Below, one piece after another: positions 8,006 through 15,044 of a stretch of 15,198 bases of DNA. How positions within the stretch are numbered: position 1 is the stretch's first letter; each line of letters begins with the position of its first letter. The DNA comes from Ignavibacteriales bacterium (GTDB lineage Bacteria > Bacteroidota > Ignavibacteria > Ignavibacteriales > Ignavibacteriaceae): the NCBI GenBank assembly GCA_027347125.1, contig DAIERC010000150.1, positions 1-15,198 of the forward strand, read 5' to 3'. The translations under genes were made by a program, and so were the position numbers. Below the pieces are notes generated by a model. The model searched no databases. It saw nothing but the letters and a program-made list of their open reading frames with translations, and was not told where the DNA came from.

Positions 8006-9097
8006 CTAATTGTCCGTGCTGTACTTAAGTTTGCTATAACCATTTTTTAAGCCGGTAACAAAATACATATCTACTTCCCCTTTTCCTTTTACATTTAATT
8101 TTCCGCGGTACTCGCAATCAAAATAGTTCTTCACCCGCTCATAAGTGCTGCCTGAAATATTTATTTTATCCGGCTCGGAGTTGCTTTCCATCCGGCTTGC
8201 AATGTTTACGGTATCGCCCCAAACATCATAAGTAAATTTGTTTGTGCCTACAACTCCTGCAACTACCTGACCGGAATTTATTCCGGCGCGCATTTTCCAT
8301 TTTATGGATGAATCGATATTTCTGTTTTTAATAAACTCCATCATATCTAGCGCCGCAAGAACAACTCTAACGGCATGGTCGTCGGATACTTTGGGAAAGC
8401 CTCCACCAATCATGTAAGTATCACCGAGTGTTTTTAGTTTTTCAAGTTCATAATTTTCAATAATTCCGTCAAAACTGCTGAATATGCTGTTCAACTCTTC
8501 CACCAAATTGCCCGGCGGAAGAAAATTCATTATATCGGTAAAGCCATGAAAATCAGTAAAAAGGATTGATATATTTTTGTAGTGCCTTGGGTTTACTACT
8601 CCGTTTGTTTTCAATTCTTTTATTATTTCATCCGGAAGAATATGATGCAAAAGTTCATCGGTTCTAATTTTTTCGGCTTCCAATTCTTTTGTTTTAATTC
8701 TAAGCTGTGTTTCCATCTCGTGTTTATATAGCGCAATTTCAATTGCCGAGTGAAGGCCTCTTTCGTCAAACGGTTTCAGAAGGTATCCAACCGGTTCGGT
8801 TATCTTAGCTTTTTGAAGTGTTTTTTCATCTGTTAACGCGGTTAAATAAACAATCGGTATATTATATTTTTGTTTGATAGCTTCAGCAGCTTGTATTCCA
8901 CTCATTTGTCCGTCTAACATTATATCCATAAGTATTAAATCGGGGTTATCGTTATAAGCATGAGCAATCGCGTCATCGCCTTTACTTACATGGGCAAGCA
9001 CTTCGTAACCAAGTTTTTCAAGGGTTTTTTTAAGGTCTATTGCAATGATGAATTCATCTTCCACAATTAGTATTTTTATTTTTTTAGCTGCCGTCAT
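8006..9097 (-). CDS. Response regulator with class III adenylate cyclase output (complete active site)
   Basis: 363 residues, cytoplasmic. Residues 5–125 are a receiver domain with acidic pocket Glu13-Asp14-Glu15, phospho-acceptor Asp58 (LILMDIM), Thr86 and Lys108 (LLKPFDE). A charged coiled linker (127–160) leads to the cyclase domain at ~175–345. Metal aspartates are Asp182 (LFTDFHGFT) and Asp226 (KTLGDTYM). Purine-recognising Lys222 and Asp291 (YDVWGDTVN) point to ATP, and the transition-state residues Asn298 and Arg302 (NIASRME) are present. It should therefore make cAMP from ATP when phosphorylation alters the linker or dimer. The gene lies 81 bp downstream of a paralogue on the same strand and is probably co-transcribed with it. 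No histidine kinase is encoded nearby. The ATG lacks a clear Shine-Dalgarno. Confidence 0.9.
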   Translation of the reverse strand: MTAAKKIKILIVEDEFIIAIDLKKTLEKLGYEVLAHVSKGDDAIAHAYNDNPDLILMDIMLDGQMSGIQAAEAIKQKYNIPIVYLTALTDEKTLQKAKITEPVGYLLKPFDERGLHSAIEIALYKHEMETQLRIKTKELEAEKIRTDELLHHILPDEIIKELKTNGVVNPRHYKNISILFTDFHGFTDIMNFLPPGNLVEELNSIFSSFDGIIENYELEKLKTLGDTYMIGGGFPKVSDDHAVRVVLAALDMMEFIKNRNIDSSIKWKMRAGINSGQVVAGVVGTNKFTYDVWGDTVNIASRMESNSEPDKINISGSTYERVKNYFDCEYRGKLNVKGKGEVDMYFVTGLKNGYSKLKYSTDN

Positions 9098-9178
9098 TTT
9101 AAAATTATTAGCCCGGTTTGATGATTGGTTCTATTTTAGTTTAAGCATTAGCATAATAAAACAGTTTGCCGTTATACA

Positions 9179-10258
9179 TCATAAGTTATTAGTAACCTCA
9201 ACCTGCTTGGTTTGCTTTGCCGTAACAAAGTACATTTCAATATTACCGTTACCGGCAACATCAATATTACCGTTATACTCAAAATCAAAATTATCTTTAA
9301 CAAGTTGTAAGGTTACGCCGGTAATATTTATTTTGCCGGGTTGGCCTTGCCTTTCCATTATGCCCGCAAGGTTTACGGTTTTTCCCCACACTTCATAAGT
9401 ATATTTTCGTTTTCCTACCACTCCGGCAACAACGCTTCCCGAATGAATGCCTGCTCTCATTTCCCACTTGTTTTTAGATATTTGATTTCTCTTATTCAGA
9501 TATTCTTGCATTTCCAGTGCCGCCTTAACAATCCGCTCGGCGTGTTCAGGGCATTCCTTCGGAATACCGGAGGCTACCATATAAGCATCTCCCATAGTTT
9601 TCAATTTTTCCAGCCCGTAATGTTCAATAATGGCGTCAAAGTTTTTAAACATCTCATTTAATTCGTTTACCAGTTCATGAGGCGGCATTTCAGAAGTAAG
9701 GTATGTAAAATTCTGGAAATCAGTAAACAAAATAGAAATCATAGAGTACTCGCGCGGTTTTACGTAACCTTTTTCTTTTAGTTCCGCAACAATTTCTTTG
9801 GGAAAAATATTCCGCAAGAGCAGGTCAGATTTGTTCCGTTCTTCTTCCAACTCCTTTGTTCGCTCTTTTAACTGGAAGTTAATTTTATGTTTGTATAAAG
9901 CCATTTCAATTGATGAGTGAAGAGTTCTTTCATCAAAAGGTTTTAAAACGTACCCGAATGGTTCGGTAATTTTTGCGCGTTGCAGGGTTTCATTATCGGC
10001 AAGCGCGGTTAAATAGATAACAGGAATGTGGAATGAATTCATTATCTTTTCCGCCGCTTCAATTCCGGTCATAGTACCGTATAGTACAATGTCCATAAGA
10101 ACAAGATCAGGGTTTAACTCTCTGGTCTTACTAATTACCGCTTCGCCGGTTCTAGCGGTTGCCAATACTTCATAACCTAATCTCGTTAAAGTTTTTGATA
10201 TATCTTTAGCGATTATATTTTCATCTTCGGCAACTATTATTTTGGCTTTGTTTAGCAT
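9179..10258 (-). CDS. Response regulator with degenerate class III cyclase domain (paralogue of downstream gene)
   Basis: 359 residues, about half identical by eye to the product of 8006–9097 and the same architecture. The receiver (3–123) is complete: Glu11-Asp12-Glu13, Asp56, Thr84, Lys106. The linker is rich in Lys/Glu and likely coiled. In the cyclase part the metal aspartates Asp180 (LFTDFQNFT) and Asp224 (KTMGDAYM) and Lys220 remain. However, the purine-recognition Asp is Glu289 (YEVWGKTVN) and the catalytic Arg is Ile300 (NLAGIME); codons were checked on the strand. This resembles mammalian C1 domains, which keep metal ligands but lack the Arg. The protein may be a weak homodimeric enzyme, a regulator, or the metal-supplying partner of the neighbour. 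It is the promoter-proximal gene of the pair. Nothing suggests a pseudogene; the frame is intact. Confidence 0.88.
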   Translation of the reverse strand: MLNKAKIIVAEDENIIAKDISKTLTRLGYEVLATARTGEAVISKTRELNPDLVLMDIVLYGTMTGIEAAEKIMNSFHIPVIYLTALADNETLQRAKITEPFGYVLKPFDERTLHSSIEMALYKHKINFQLKERTKELEEERNKSDLLLRNIFPKEIVAELKEKGYVKPREYSMISILFTDFQNFTYLTSEMPPHELVNELNEMFKNFDAIIEHYGLEKLKTMGDAYMVASGIPKECPEHAERIVKAALEMQEYLNKRNQISKNKWEMRAGIHSGSVVAGVVGKRKYTYEVWGKTVNLAGIMERQGQPGKINITGVTLQLVKDNFDFEYNGNIDVAGNGNIEMYFVTAKQTKQVEVTNNL

Positions 10259-10384
10259 TAAAGCTTTACTTAATTAAATAATAAGGAAATTTTTTCAGTT
10301 GTGATTTCAATATTACTAAAATTATGCACATATTGATACATTCTAAAATAACAAAATAGAAGAAAATTAAAAAAGAAGGAAAAA

Positions 10385-10423
10385 ATGCATTTTTATTTTC
10401 AAAATTTATTTAGAAGGAAGTAA
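10385..10423 (+). CDS. Possible 12-residue upstream ORF
   Basis: ATG at 10385 with an AGAAGGA Shine-Dalgarno a few bases upstream encodes MHFYFQNLFRRK and stops at 10421–10423, one base before the ATG of the next small gene. The Shine-Dalgarno of that gene lies inside its last codons, so translation of the two could be coupled. It may equally be chance in purine-rich DNA. Confidence 0.25.
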   Translation: MHFYFQNLFRRK

Positions 10424-10424
10424 T

Positions 10425-10532
10425 ATGGGATTACAAACAAGCGGAATTATTTTTATAGTACTAGCGTGGGGTGTTATAATAGCTCTTACTTCATTTTGCT
10501 TTGTAAAAGTTTTAAAATCAGAAAAGAAATAA
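10425..10532 (+). CDS. 35-residue single-span membrane protein, possibly a transporter small subunit (MetS-like)
   Basis: ATG 10425 is preceded by AGAAGGAAG (10412–10420), and a bidirectional terminator follows six bases after the stop. The protein starts MGLQTSG, has one hydrophobic helix (residues ~8–27, with Trp15-Gly16) and ends in a basic tail KVLKSEKK. The size and pattern (short polar N-terminus, one helix with a Trp-Gly, basic end) are like the MetS-type small subunits of NSS-family sodium symporters. No symporter gene lies in this window; the flanks are a cyclase gene and a phosphofructokinase gene on the other strand. The assignment to that group is tentative. The ribosome binding site and own terminator make it a credible gene despite its length. 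Confidence 0.6.
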   Translation: MGLQTSGIIFIVLAWGVIIALTSFCFVKVLKSEKK

Positions 10533-10537
10533 AAAAA

Positions 10538-10566
10538 GGAGACGGCGCAATGCCGGTCTCCTTTTT
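10538..10566. terminator. Bidirectional Rho-independent terminator
   Basis: GGAGACGGC (10538–10546) pairs with GCCGGTCTCC (10552–10561) with one bulged base and a 5-nt loop. Five T residues follow on the plus strand and seven A residues precede it, giving a U-tract in both directions. It can stop the 35-residue gene on the plus strand and the phosphofructokinase gene on the minus strand. Confidence 0.88.
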
Positions 10567-10586
10567 GTAAATAACACAAGTAAATT

Positions 10587-11969
10587 TTACGGCATCATGC
10601 TGCCGTTTTCGCCGCTCATTTCTTTAACGTTGGTTCCTTCAAAAGGTTTGTGGGGTTCATTGTTTTCGGAAGACGTAAGTTTTATTCTTCCGTCTTTCAT
10701 ATTTTTATAAAGCAGGTCGTCTTCAATTAAATAGTAAAATTGCTGTCTAAATTCGTTAAGCGAAATACCGCATGTTGCGGCGTACTTCGCCAGTTCGTGA
10801 GGATCTTCAAAGTCGGCTTGGTTTAACCTCAGCATATAACGCCGCGCAATATAAAAAGTTTCCGAAGAAGGATCGACCATTCTTACTTTTGTTCGTAATG
10901 TAACAGGATCCAGAATATCGTTAAAATACATCGGCACAAAATGGCCGTTTTGTATAGATACCATTGCTCCGGTGCCTCCGGATAAAATAAACTGGGCGGC
11001 GGCATATCCCAAATCTCTTGTATATTCCATGTCAAAGGGAATTGGGTCCGCGCAACGAAGTTCATAACCAATATTTTTTGCCACAACTGTTGTTTTAATT
11101 CCGAATTCCTTAAGTCTTTCCTGAACTTTGTACTTTAGGATTTCTCCGAAATTAACCTCAGCTAACCGTATATTATCATGGGCATCGCGTTCTATATTAA
11201 CCAGCGGATCAAGCTCTTTCGCGTTCAGATGTTCTACCAAACCTTCCGCAATTATGGCAACACCGTCTTTCCTTCCATAACTAAGGCGTTTAATTATTGC
11301 ACCGACCAGTATATCAACAATATGCGATAATCTGATTTCGGGCCCGGCAAACTCTTCCGGTATTAAGGTTAAAGTTGCACCGGTAGCTTTTCCTATTCCT
11401 AAAGCAAGATGGCCGGCTTTTCTACCCATTGATACAACAAAATACCATCTTGATGTTGTTTGAGCGTCAACCATAAGGTTTTTTACAACCTCAACTCCTA
11501 TGTGCCTCGCTGTTTGAAAACCGAAAGTGGGAATTCCGTGCGGAAGATCTAGATCGTTATCAATCGTTTTGGGAACATGAACAACTTTAATTCTGCCGTC
11601 AGCCATTTCATCAACTTTAAGCGCGCTGTAAGCAGTATCGTCGCCGCCTATGGTAATTAATTTATCCACATTTAATCTGAGAAGCGATGTAACGGTATTT
11701 TCCAGGTGTTTTTTGTCTTTGGTGGGATTATTCCTCGCAATACCGATGTAAGAGCCGCCTCTAAAGTGAATCCGGCTTACATTTTCAATAGTAAGTTCTT
11801 TTACGTGTGAAATATCGCCTTCCATAATCCATTTAAATCCATCTCTTATACCGATTACTTCAACACCTTCCAATATTGCACGTATTGTTGCCGCTCCAAT
11901 TACGCTGTTTATTCCCGGTGCGGGACCTCCGCCAACTAAGATTGCTAATTTTTTAGGTGCTATGGACAT
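10587..11969 (-). CDS. pfp: 6-phosphofructokinase, predicted PPi-dependent type
   Basis: 460 residues, cytoplasmic, interconverting fructose 6-phosphate and fructose 1,6-bisphosphate. Start ATG 11969 has AAGGAG about 7 bases upstream. The nucleotide/phosphate loop is GGGPAPGIN (13–21). GGDDT (108–112) has Asp111 where ATP enzymes have Gly (E. coli Gly104). PKTIDND (133–139) has Lys134 where ATP enzymes have Gly (Gly124), with the catalytic base Asp137. This Asp/Lys pair is the known signature of pyrophosphate donors, making the step reversible. SMGRKAGHLALGIG (180–193) is the fructose 6-phosphate-binding MGR region. The protein is longer than the ~320-residue bacterial ATP enzymes, as expected for this clade, and has a low-complexity C-terminus ending GENGSMMP. 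It is a single-gene unit ending at the shared bidirectional terminator. Confidence 0.88.
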   Translation of the reverse strand: MSIAPKKLAILVGGGPAPGINSVIGAATIRAILEGVEVIGIRDGFKWIMEGDISHVKELTIENVSRIHFRGGSYIGIARNNPTKDKKHLENTVTSLLRLNVDKLITIGGDDTAYSALKVDEMADGRIKVVHVPKTIDNDLDLPHGIPTFGFQTARHIGVEVVKNLMVDAQTTSRWYFVVSMGRKAGHLALGIGKATGATLTLIPEEFAGPEIRLSHIVDILVGAIIKRLSYGRKDGVAIIAEGLVEHLNAKELDPLVNIERDAHDNIRLAEVNFGEILKYKVQERLKEFGIKTTVVAKNIGYELRCADPIPFDMEYTRDLGYAAAQFILSGGTGAMVSIQNGHFVPMYFNDILDPVTLRTKVRMVDPSSETFYIARRYMLRLNQADFEDPHELAKYAATCGISLNEFRQQFYYLIEDDLLYKNMKDGRIKLTSSENNEPHKPFEGTNVKEMSGENGSMMP

Positions 11970-12301
11970 CGTATGACTCCTTAATTTGATGTTGAGAAGT
12001 TACTGATTAATATAACTTTTATTTTTTTAATGCTAAGTTATTTTTCGATGACCAGGATTCAGAATTTTCAAACCGACGAAAAATGTTTGTTTCTTAGGTC
12101 TTCCCCTAACTGTTTTCTGACTCCGCTAAAATACGTATAAGAACTTTATTATTGAAACTGCTAAAAAATAATTTAAGAAATTACAATATTTAATCTAATT
12201 CCTTTAAAATAAGAAATCCATTGTTTTTACAATGGATTTCAAAAAAAAATTATTTGAATATTTTTATTACTTCATGAAATTACTACCAAAATTATTATTT
12301 C
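11970..12301. other. Intergenic region between phosphofructokinase and helicase genes
   Basis: This 332-bp AT-rich stretch holds the phosphofructokinase Shine-Dalgarno and 5' leader and the helicase terminator (12206–12240). ATTTTTCG (12040–12047) and CGAAAAAT (12077–12084) form an 8-bp inverted repeat with a 29-bp loop in the presumed leader. No open frame, RNA gene or convincing promoter was found. Confidence 0.5.
12206..12240 (-). terminator. Terminator of the UvrD/PcrA helicase gene
   Basis: A perfect 12-bp stem, GAAATCCATTGT (12213–12224) with ACAATGGATTTC (12229–12240), has a 4-nt loop. Read on the minus strand it is followed by TTATTTT (12212–12206). It lies about 60 bp past the helicase stop codon. 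The imperfect U-tract makes its strength uncertain. Confidence 0.7.
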
Positions 12302-14485
12302 TTAAAGCACTTTAAGCTTTGCAAATTTTAACATAAGCTGTTTAATGTTATTGCCTTCAAAAACAACCGTAGCTTTTTGCATATCGCCCGCACCGGTAAC
12401 CTGGGTAACTTTTCCCAAACCGAATTTTTCGTGCATTACCCTGCTGCCCGGTCTTAAGGTTTTATTATCCTGGTCAAAATCTTCGTAATCTACTTTTTCA
12501 AAATACTCATAGTACATTTCTTTTTTAGATTTCCGGGTGGAAGATTTTCTTCCGATACCGCCGTTAACTTCCGAATAAACTTCGGACGAAAGCTCATCGA
12601 TAAAACGCGAGCGGCTTTGATATGCAACCTCACCAAAACGGTAACGCGAGCGCGCATGCGAAAGAAATACTTTTTGCTGGGCTCTTGTTATTGCAACGTA
12701 AAAAAGTCTTCTTTCTTCTTCCAGCGAAGCATCGGAGCTGAACCTGTTCGAAAGCGGAAAAATATCTTCTTCGCAGCCTGAGATAAACACAATCGGAAAC
12801 TCCAATCCTTTTGCGCTGTGTATTGTCATAAACGTTACAACGTTTTTGCCTTCTTCGTAATTATCGATGTCCGATACGAGCGAAACGTCTTCAAGATATT
12901 GCTCTAGCTTAGCATCTTTATTAGAATTAGAGAAATCACTTAACGCCGAAAGAAGCTCATTTATGTTTTCCCAACGCGCAACCGATTCCGGAGTATTTTC
13001 TTCTTTGAATATCCGTAATATTCCCAAATCGTCAACCAGAGCTCTGGATAATTCTCCAACCGAAAGTTTATCCTTAAGTCCGGCATATTTATCCAACAAA
13101 ATCTTAAAAGATTTTACATTCTTCTGGATTCTTTCTTTGATGTCTATTACTTCAAATACTCGTGTCATCGTGTCAAACATACTGATGTTATGCTTTCTTG
13201 CGAAAGCTATCATTCTTTTTATTGTTGTGCTCCCAATTCCTCTTTGGGGAAAGTTCATTATTCTTAGCAAACTTTCTTCATCATTCTGGTTTGATATAAC
13301 ACGAAGGTAAGCTATGATATCCTTTACTTCTTTACGCTTGTAGAATTCTACGCCGCCGATAATTCTATAAGGAATTTTTTCCCTTCTGAAAATATCCTCC
13401 AGAGCTCTAGATTGGGCGTTTGTTCTATATAGGATAGCAAAGTCTTTTAACGAAAGTTTTTTCTTGCTGATTTCCTGTTTTATATGTTTTGCAATCTGAA
13501 AAGCTTCGTCTTTTTCATCGGCGCATTTTATAAGAACAAGCTGCTCGCCGTCGTTGTTATCCGTCCAAAGCGTTTTTACAATCTGGTCTCTGTTATTTTT
13601 TATAACCGAATCTGCCGCAGCTAAAATTGTTTTTGTAGAGCGGTAATTCTGTTCCAGTTTAAATATTTTATGTCTGGGAAAATCTTTTTCAAAATCCAGC
13701 ATGTTGGCAATATTGGCTCCCCGCCAGCTGTAAATGCTCTGCGCGTCGTCGCCAACAACTGCAATTTTACCGTCTTTAGATACCAGCAATTTTAACAGTT
13801 CATACTGCGCTTTATTTGTATCCTGAAACTCATCAACCAGTAGGTACTCAAACATCTTTTTATATTTTTGATGAACCTTTGGATTTGTATTAAACAATTC
13901 GATGGGTTTCAGCAGAAGATCGTCAAAATCCATAGCATTGTTTTCAACAAGCCTTTTCTGGTACTCGTCGTAAATATCGGCTACCTTTTCATCAACCAAA
14001 GACATTATGTGCTTCTTTCTAAACTCGGATGGCATAATCATATGATTTTTTTGAAAGCTTATTTTATGCTTAACCGAATTAGCTGTTATCCCCTCAACAT
14101 TTATATCGAAATTGGATATAATATTTGACACGAGTGAAAGAGAATCTTCCGCATCGTAAATGGAAAAATTGCTTTTATAATTTAAATTCTTCGCTTCAAT
14201 TCGAAGGATACGCGCAAATATAGAATGGAATGTTCCCATCCATATATTTTCAGCCTTGTTACCGACTAATTCCTTTATCCGTTCCTTCATTTCATTGGCG
14301 GCTTTGTTAGTAAAAGTAAGCGCCAGTATACTTTCAGGTTCATACCCCTGATCGATTAAATAAGCAACTTTGTAAGTAAGAACTCTAGTTTTTCCTGAAC
14401 CGGCGCCTGCAACTATCATAGAAGGGCCGGTAACGAATTCAACAGCTTTTCTCTGCTCGCTATTTAATGATTTTAGATTTATCAT
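12302..14485 (-). CDS. pcrA: ATP-dependent DNA helicase UvrD/PcrA
   Basis: 727 residues, normal length for the family. All superfamily 1A motifs are present: Q motif LNSEQRKAV (7–15), Walker A GAGSGKT (27–33), Ia LTFTNKAANEM, DEFQD (218–222), GDDAQSIYSWRGA (245–257), QNYRST (279–284), motif V TIHSAKGLEFP and motif VI RRLFYVAITRA. The C-terminal 48 residues (680–727, starting GSRVMHEKFGLGKV) form the Tudor-like domain that in UvrD/PcrA contacts RNA polymerase, which separates it from Rep. It should unwind DNA 3'-5' in nucleotide excision repair, transcription-coupled repair and conflict resolution. A long acidic and basic linker (~640–678, Tyr/Glu/Asp rich) precedes the Tudor domain. The gene appears monocistronic. 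ATG 14485 has only a weak AGG upstream, while a Bacteroidota-like -7 box lies 40 bp further up. Confidence 0.95.
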   Translation of the reverse strand: MINLKSLNSEQRKAVEFVTGPSMIVAGAGSGKTRVLTYKVAYLIDQGYEPESILALTFTNKAANEMKERIKELVGNKAENIWMGTFHSIFARILRIEAKNLNYKSNFSIYDAEDSLSLVSNIISNFDINVEGITANSVKHKISFQKNHMIMPSEFRKKHIMSLVDEKVADIYDEYQKRLVENNAMDFDDLLLKPIELFNTNPKVHQKYKKMFEYLLVDEFQDTNKAQYELLKLLVSKDGKIAVVGDDAQSIYSWRGANIANMLDFEKDFPRHKIFKLEQNYRSTKTILAAADSVIKNNRDQIVKTLWTDNNDGEQLVLIKCADEKDEAFQIAKHIKQEISKKKLSLKDFAILYRTNAQSRALEDIFRREKIPYRIIGGVEFYKRKEVKDIIAYLRVISNQNDEESLLRIMNFPQRGIGSTTIKRMIAFARKHNISMFDTMTRVFEVIDIKERIQKNVKSFKILLDKYAGLKDKLSVGELSRALVDDLGILRIFKEENTPESVARWENINELLSALSDFSNSNKDAKLEQYLEDVSLVSDIDNYEEGKNVVTFMTIHSAKGLEFPIVFISGCEEDIFPLSNRFSSDASLEEERRLFYVAITRAQQKVFLSHARSRYRFGEVAYQSRSRFIDELSSEVYSEVNGGIGRKSSTRKSKKEMYYEYFEKVDYEDFDQDNKTLRPGSRVMHEKFGLGKVTQVTGAGDMQKATVVFEGNNIKQLMLKFAKLKVL

Positions 14486-14522
14486 ATACCTAATATTTTG
14501 TTTAAAATGATGGTATTTTAAG

Positions 14523-14544
14523 GTGCAAATATAGTGAATTGCAC
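14523..14544. promoter_or_regulatory. Operator-like palindrome over the helicase promoter
   Basis: GTGCAA (14523–14528), ten bases, then TTGCAC (14539–14544): a perfect 6-bp inverted repeat. The left arm overlaps the -7 box and the right arm lies in the promoter spacer. Such geometry suits a dimeric repressor. It matches no LexA box that I know. Confidence 0.35.
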
Positions 14545-14555
14545 ATCGAATAAAA
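14526..14555 (-). promoter_or_regulatory. Predicted Bacteroidota-type promoter of the helicase gene
   Basis: On the minus strand, TATATTTG (14533–14526) matches the -7 consensus TAnnTTTG of Bacteroidota sigma factors. TTT sits 19 bp upstream at 14555–14553, where the -33 consensus is TTG. The helicase ATG is about 40 bp downstream. Confidence 0.5.
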
Positions 14556-14559
14556 AGGA

Positions 14560-15044
14560 AAGAAATTGGTCATTTTTGCGATTTTTTTGGGAACATATGC
14601 TATATTTATTTTCATCCAAAACTGAGTTGGTATAAGATAGATTGTTTTCCCTTTTATTTTCAATCAAATTGCGGAAAGTTTTTCTAATTTTTGTTCCGGT
14701 GTTCTTATATTATGCAATATTGAATCCGAGTGACCTCCAGTTAAAAATACAAGCAGCGTTTTAATTATTATTTCTGTGTCCAAAGAAAGGAATTTATGCT
14801 TCCCTTAATATTCATCTTTTTTCAGCAAGTTACCTGCACCTTCATTTCTATCTTGGAGAAGAAACGAAAGGGAAAATATTAATATTGATATTTTGTTTAT
14901 CATTTTACACTCAACAGCATAAAGGTGTTGCAACTAACTCGTCTGCCCCGAACAGTAAGGCCGAACTGAAAAGCTTACGCTATAATTTATTGCAAACTTA
15001 TTTTTTGTAACAATATTTGCAATGCTAACCTTATCCATTAGAAT
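14560..15044. other. Gene-poor accessory stretch without an intact gene
   Basis: Nearly 500 bases with no credible intact coding frame. They include a GC-richer patch (~14937–14980) with near-repeats CCCCGAAC and GGCCGAAC, and a TTGCAAA/TTTGCAA inverted repeat (14990–14996 and 15016–15022). A weak minus-strand frame is listed separately. Together with the broken gene at the right edge this looks like decayed DNA. Confidence 0.5.
14664..14903 (-). pseudogene. Doubtful ORF remnant with an internal stop
   Basis: ATG 14903 opens a 32-codon frame (MINKISILIFSLSFLL, which resembles a signal peptide) ending at TAA 14805–14807. The same frame then stays open for 46 codons to TGA 14664–14666, including LLVFLTGGHSDSIL and TPEQKLEKLSAI. 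No family is recognised. It may be a gene with a nonsense mutation or only chance in AT-rich DNA. Confidence 0.2.

Noticed and set aside
9045..9661. Plus-strand open frames opposite the cyclase genes
   Set aside because: They lie antisense to well-conserved domains and show no family motifs.
12040..12084. Riboswitch or structured leader before the phosphofructokinase gene
   Set aside because: Only one 8-bp AT-rich inverted repeat with a 29-bp loop is visible; no known riboswitch core was recognised.
12241..12249. Run of A after the 12213–12240 hairpin as a plus-strand terminator
   Set aside because: On the plus strand the hairpin is followed by A, not T, and no plus-strand gene ends there; it serves only the minus-strand helicase.
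12867..14128. Plus-strand open frames opposite the helicase gene, one of 147 codons
   Set aside because: Serine/leucine-rich mirror translations of conserved helicase motifs; no start signals.
14925..14998. Integron attC-like or IS end suggested by GTTGCAACTAAC and the nearby TTGCAAA repeat
   Set aside because: No matching pair of core sites with the required arm pairing could be built, and no integrase or transposase frame is present.
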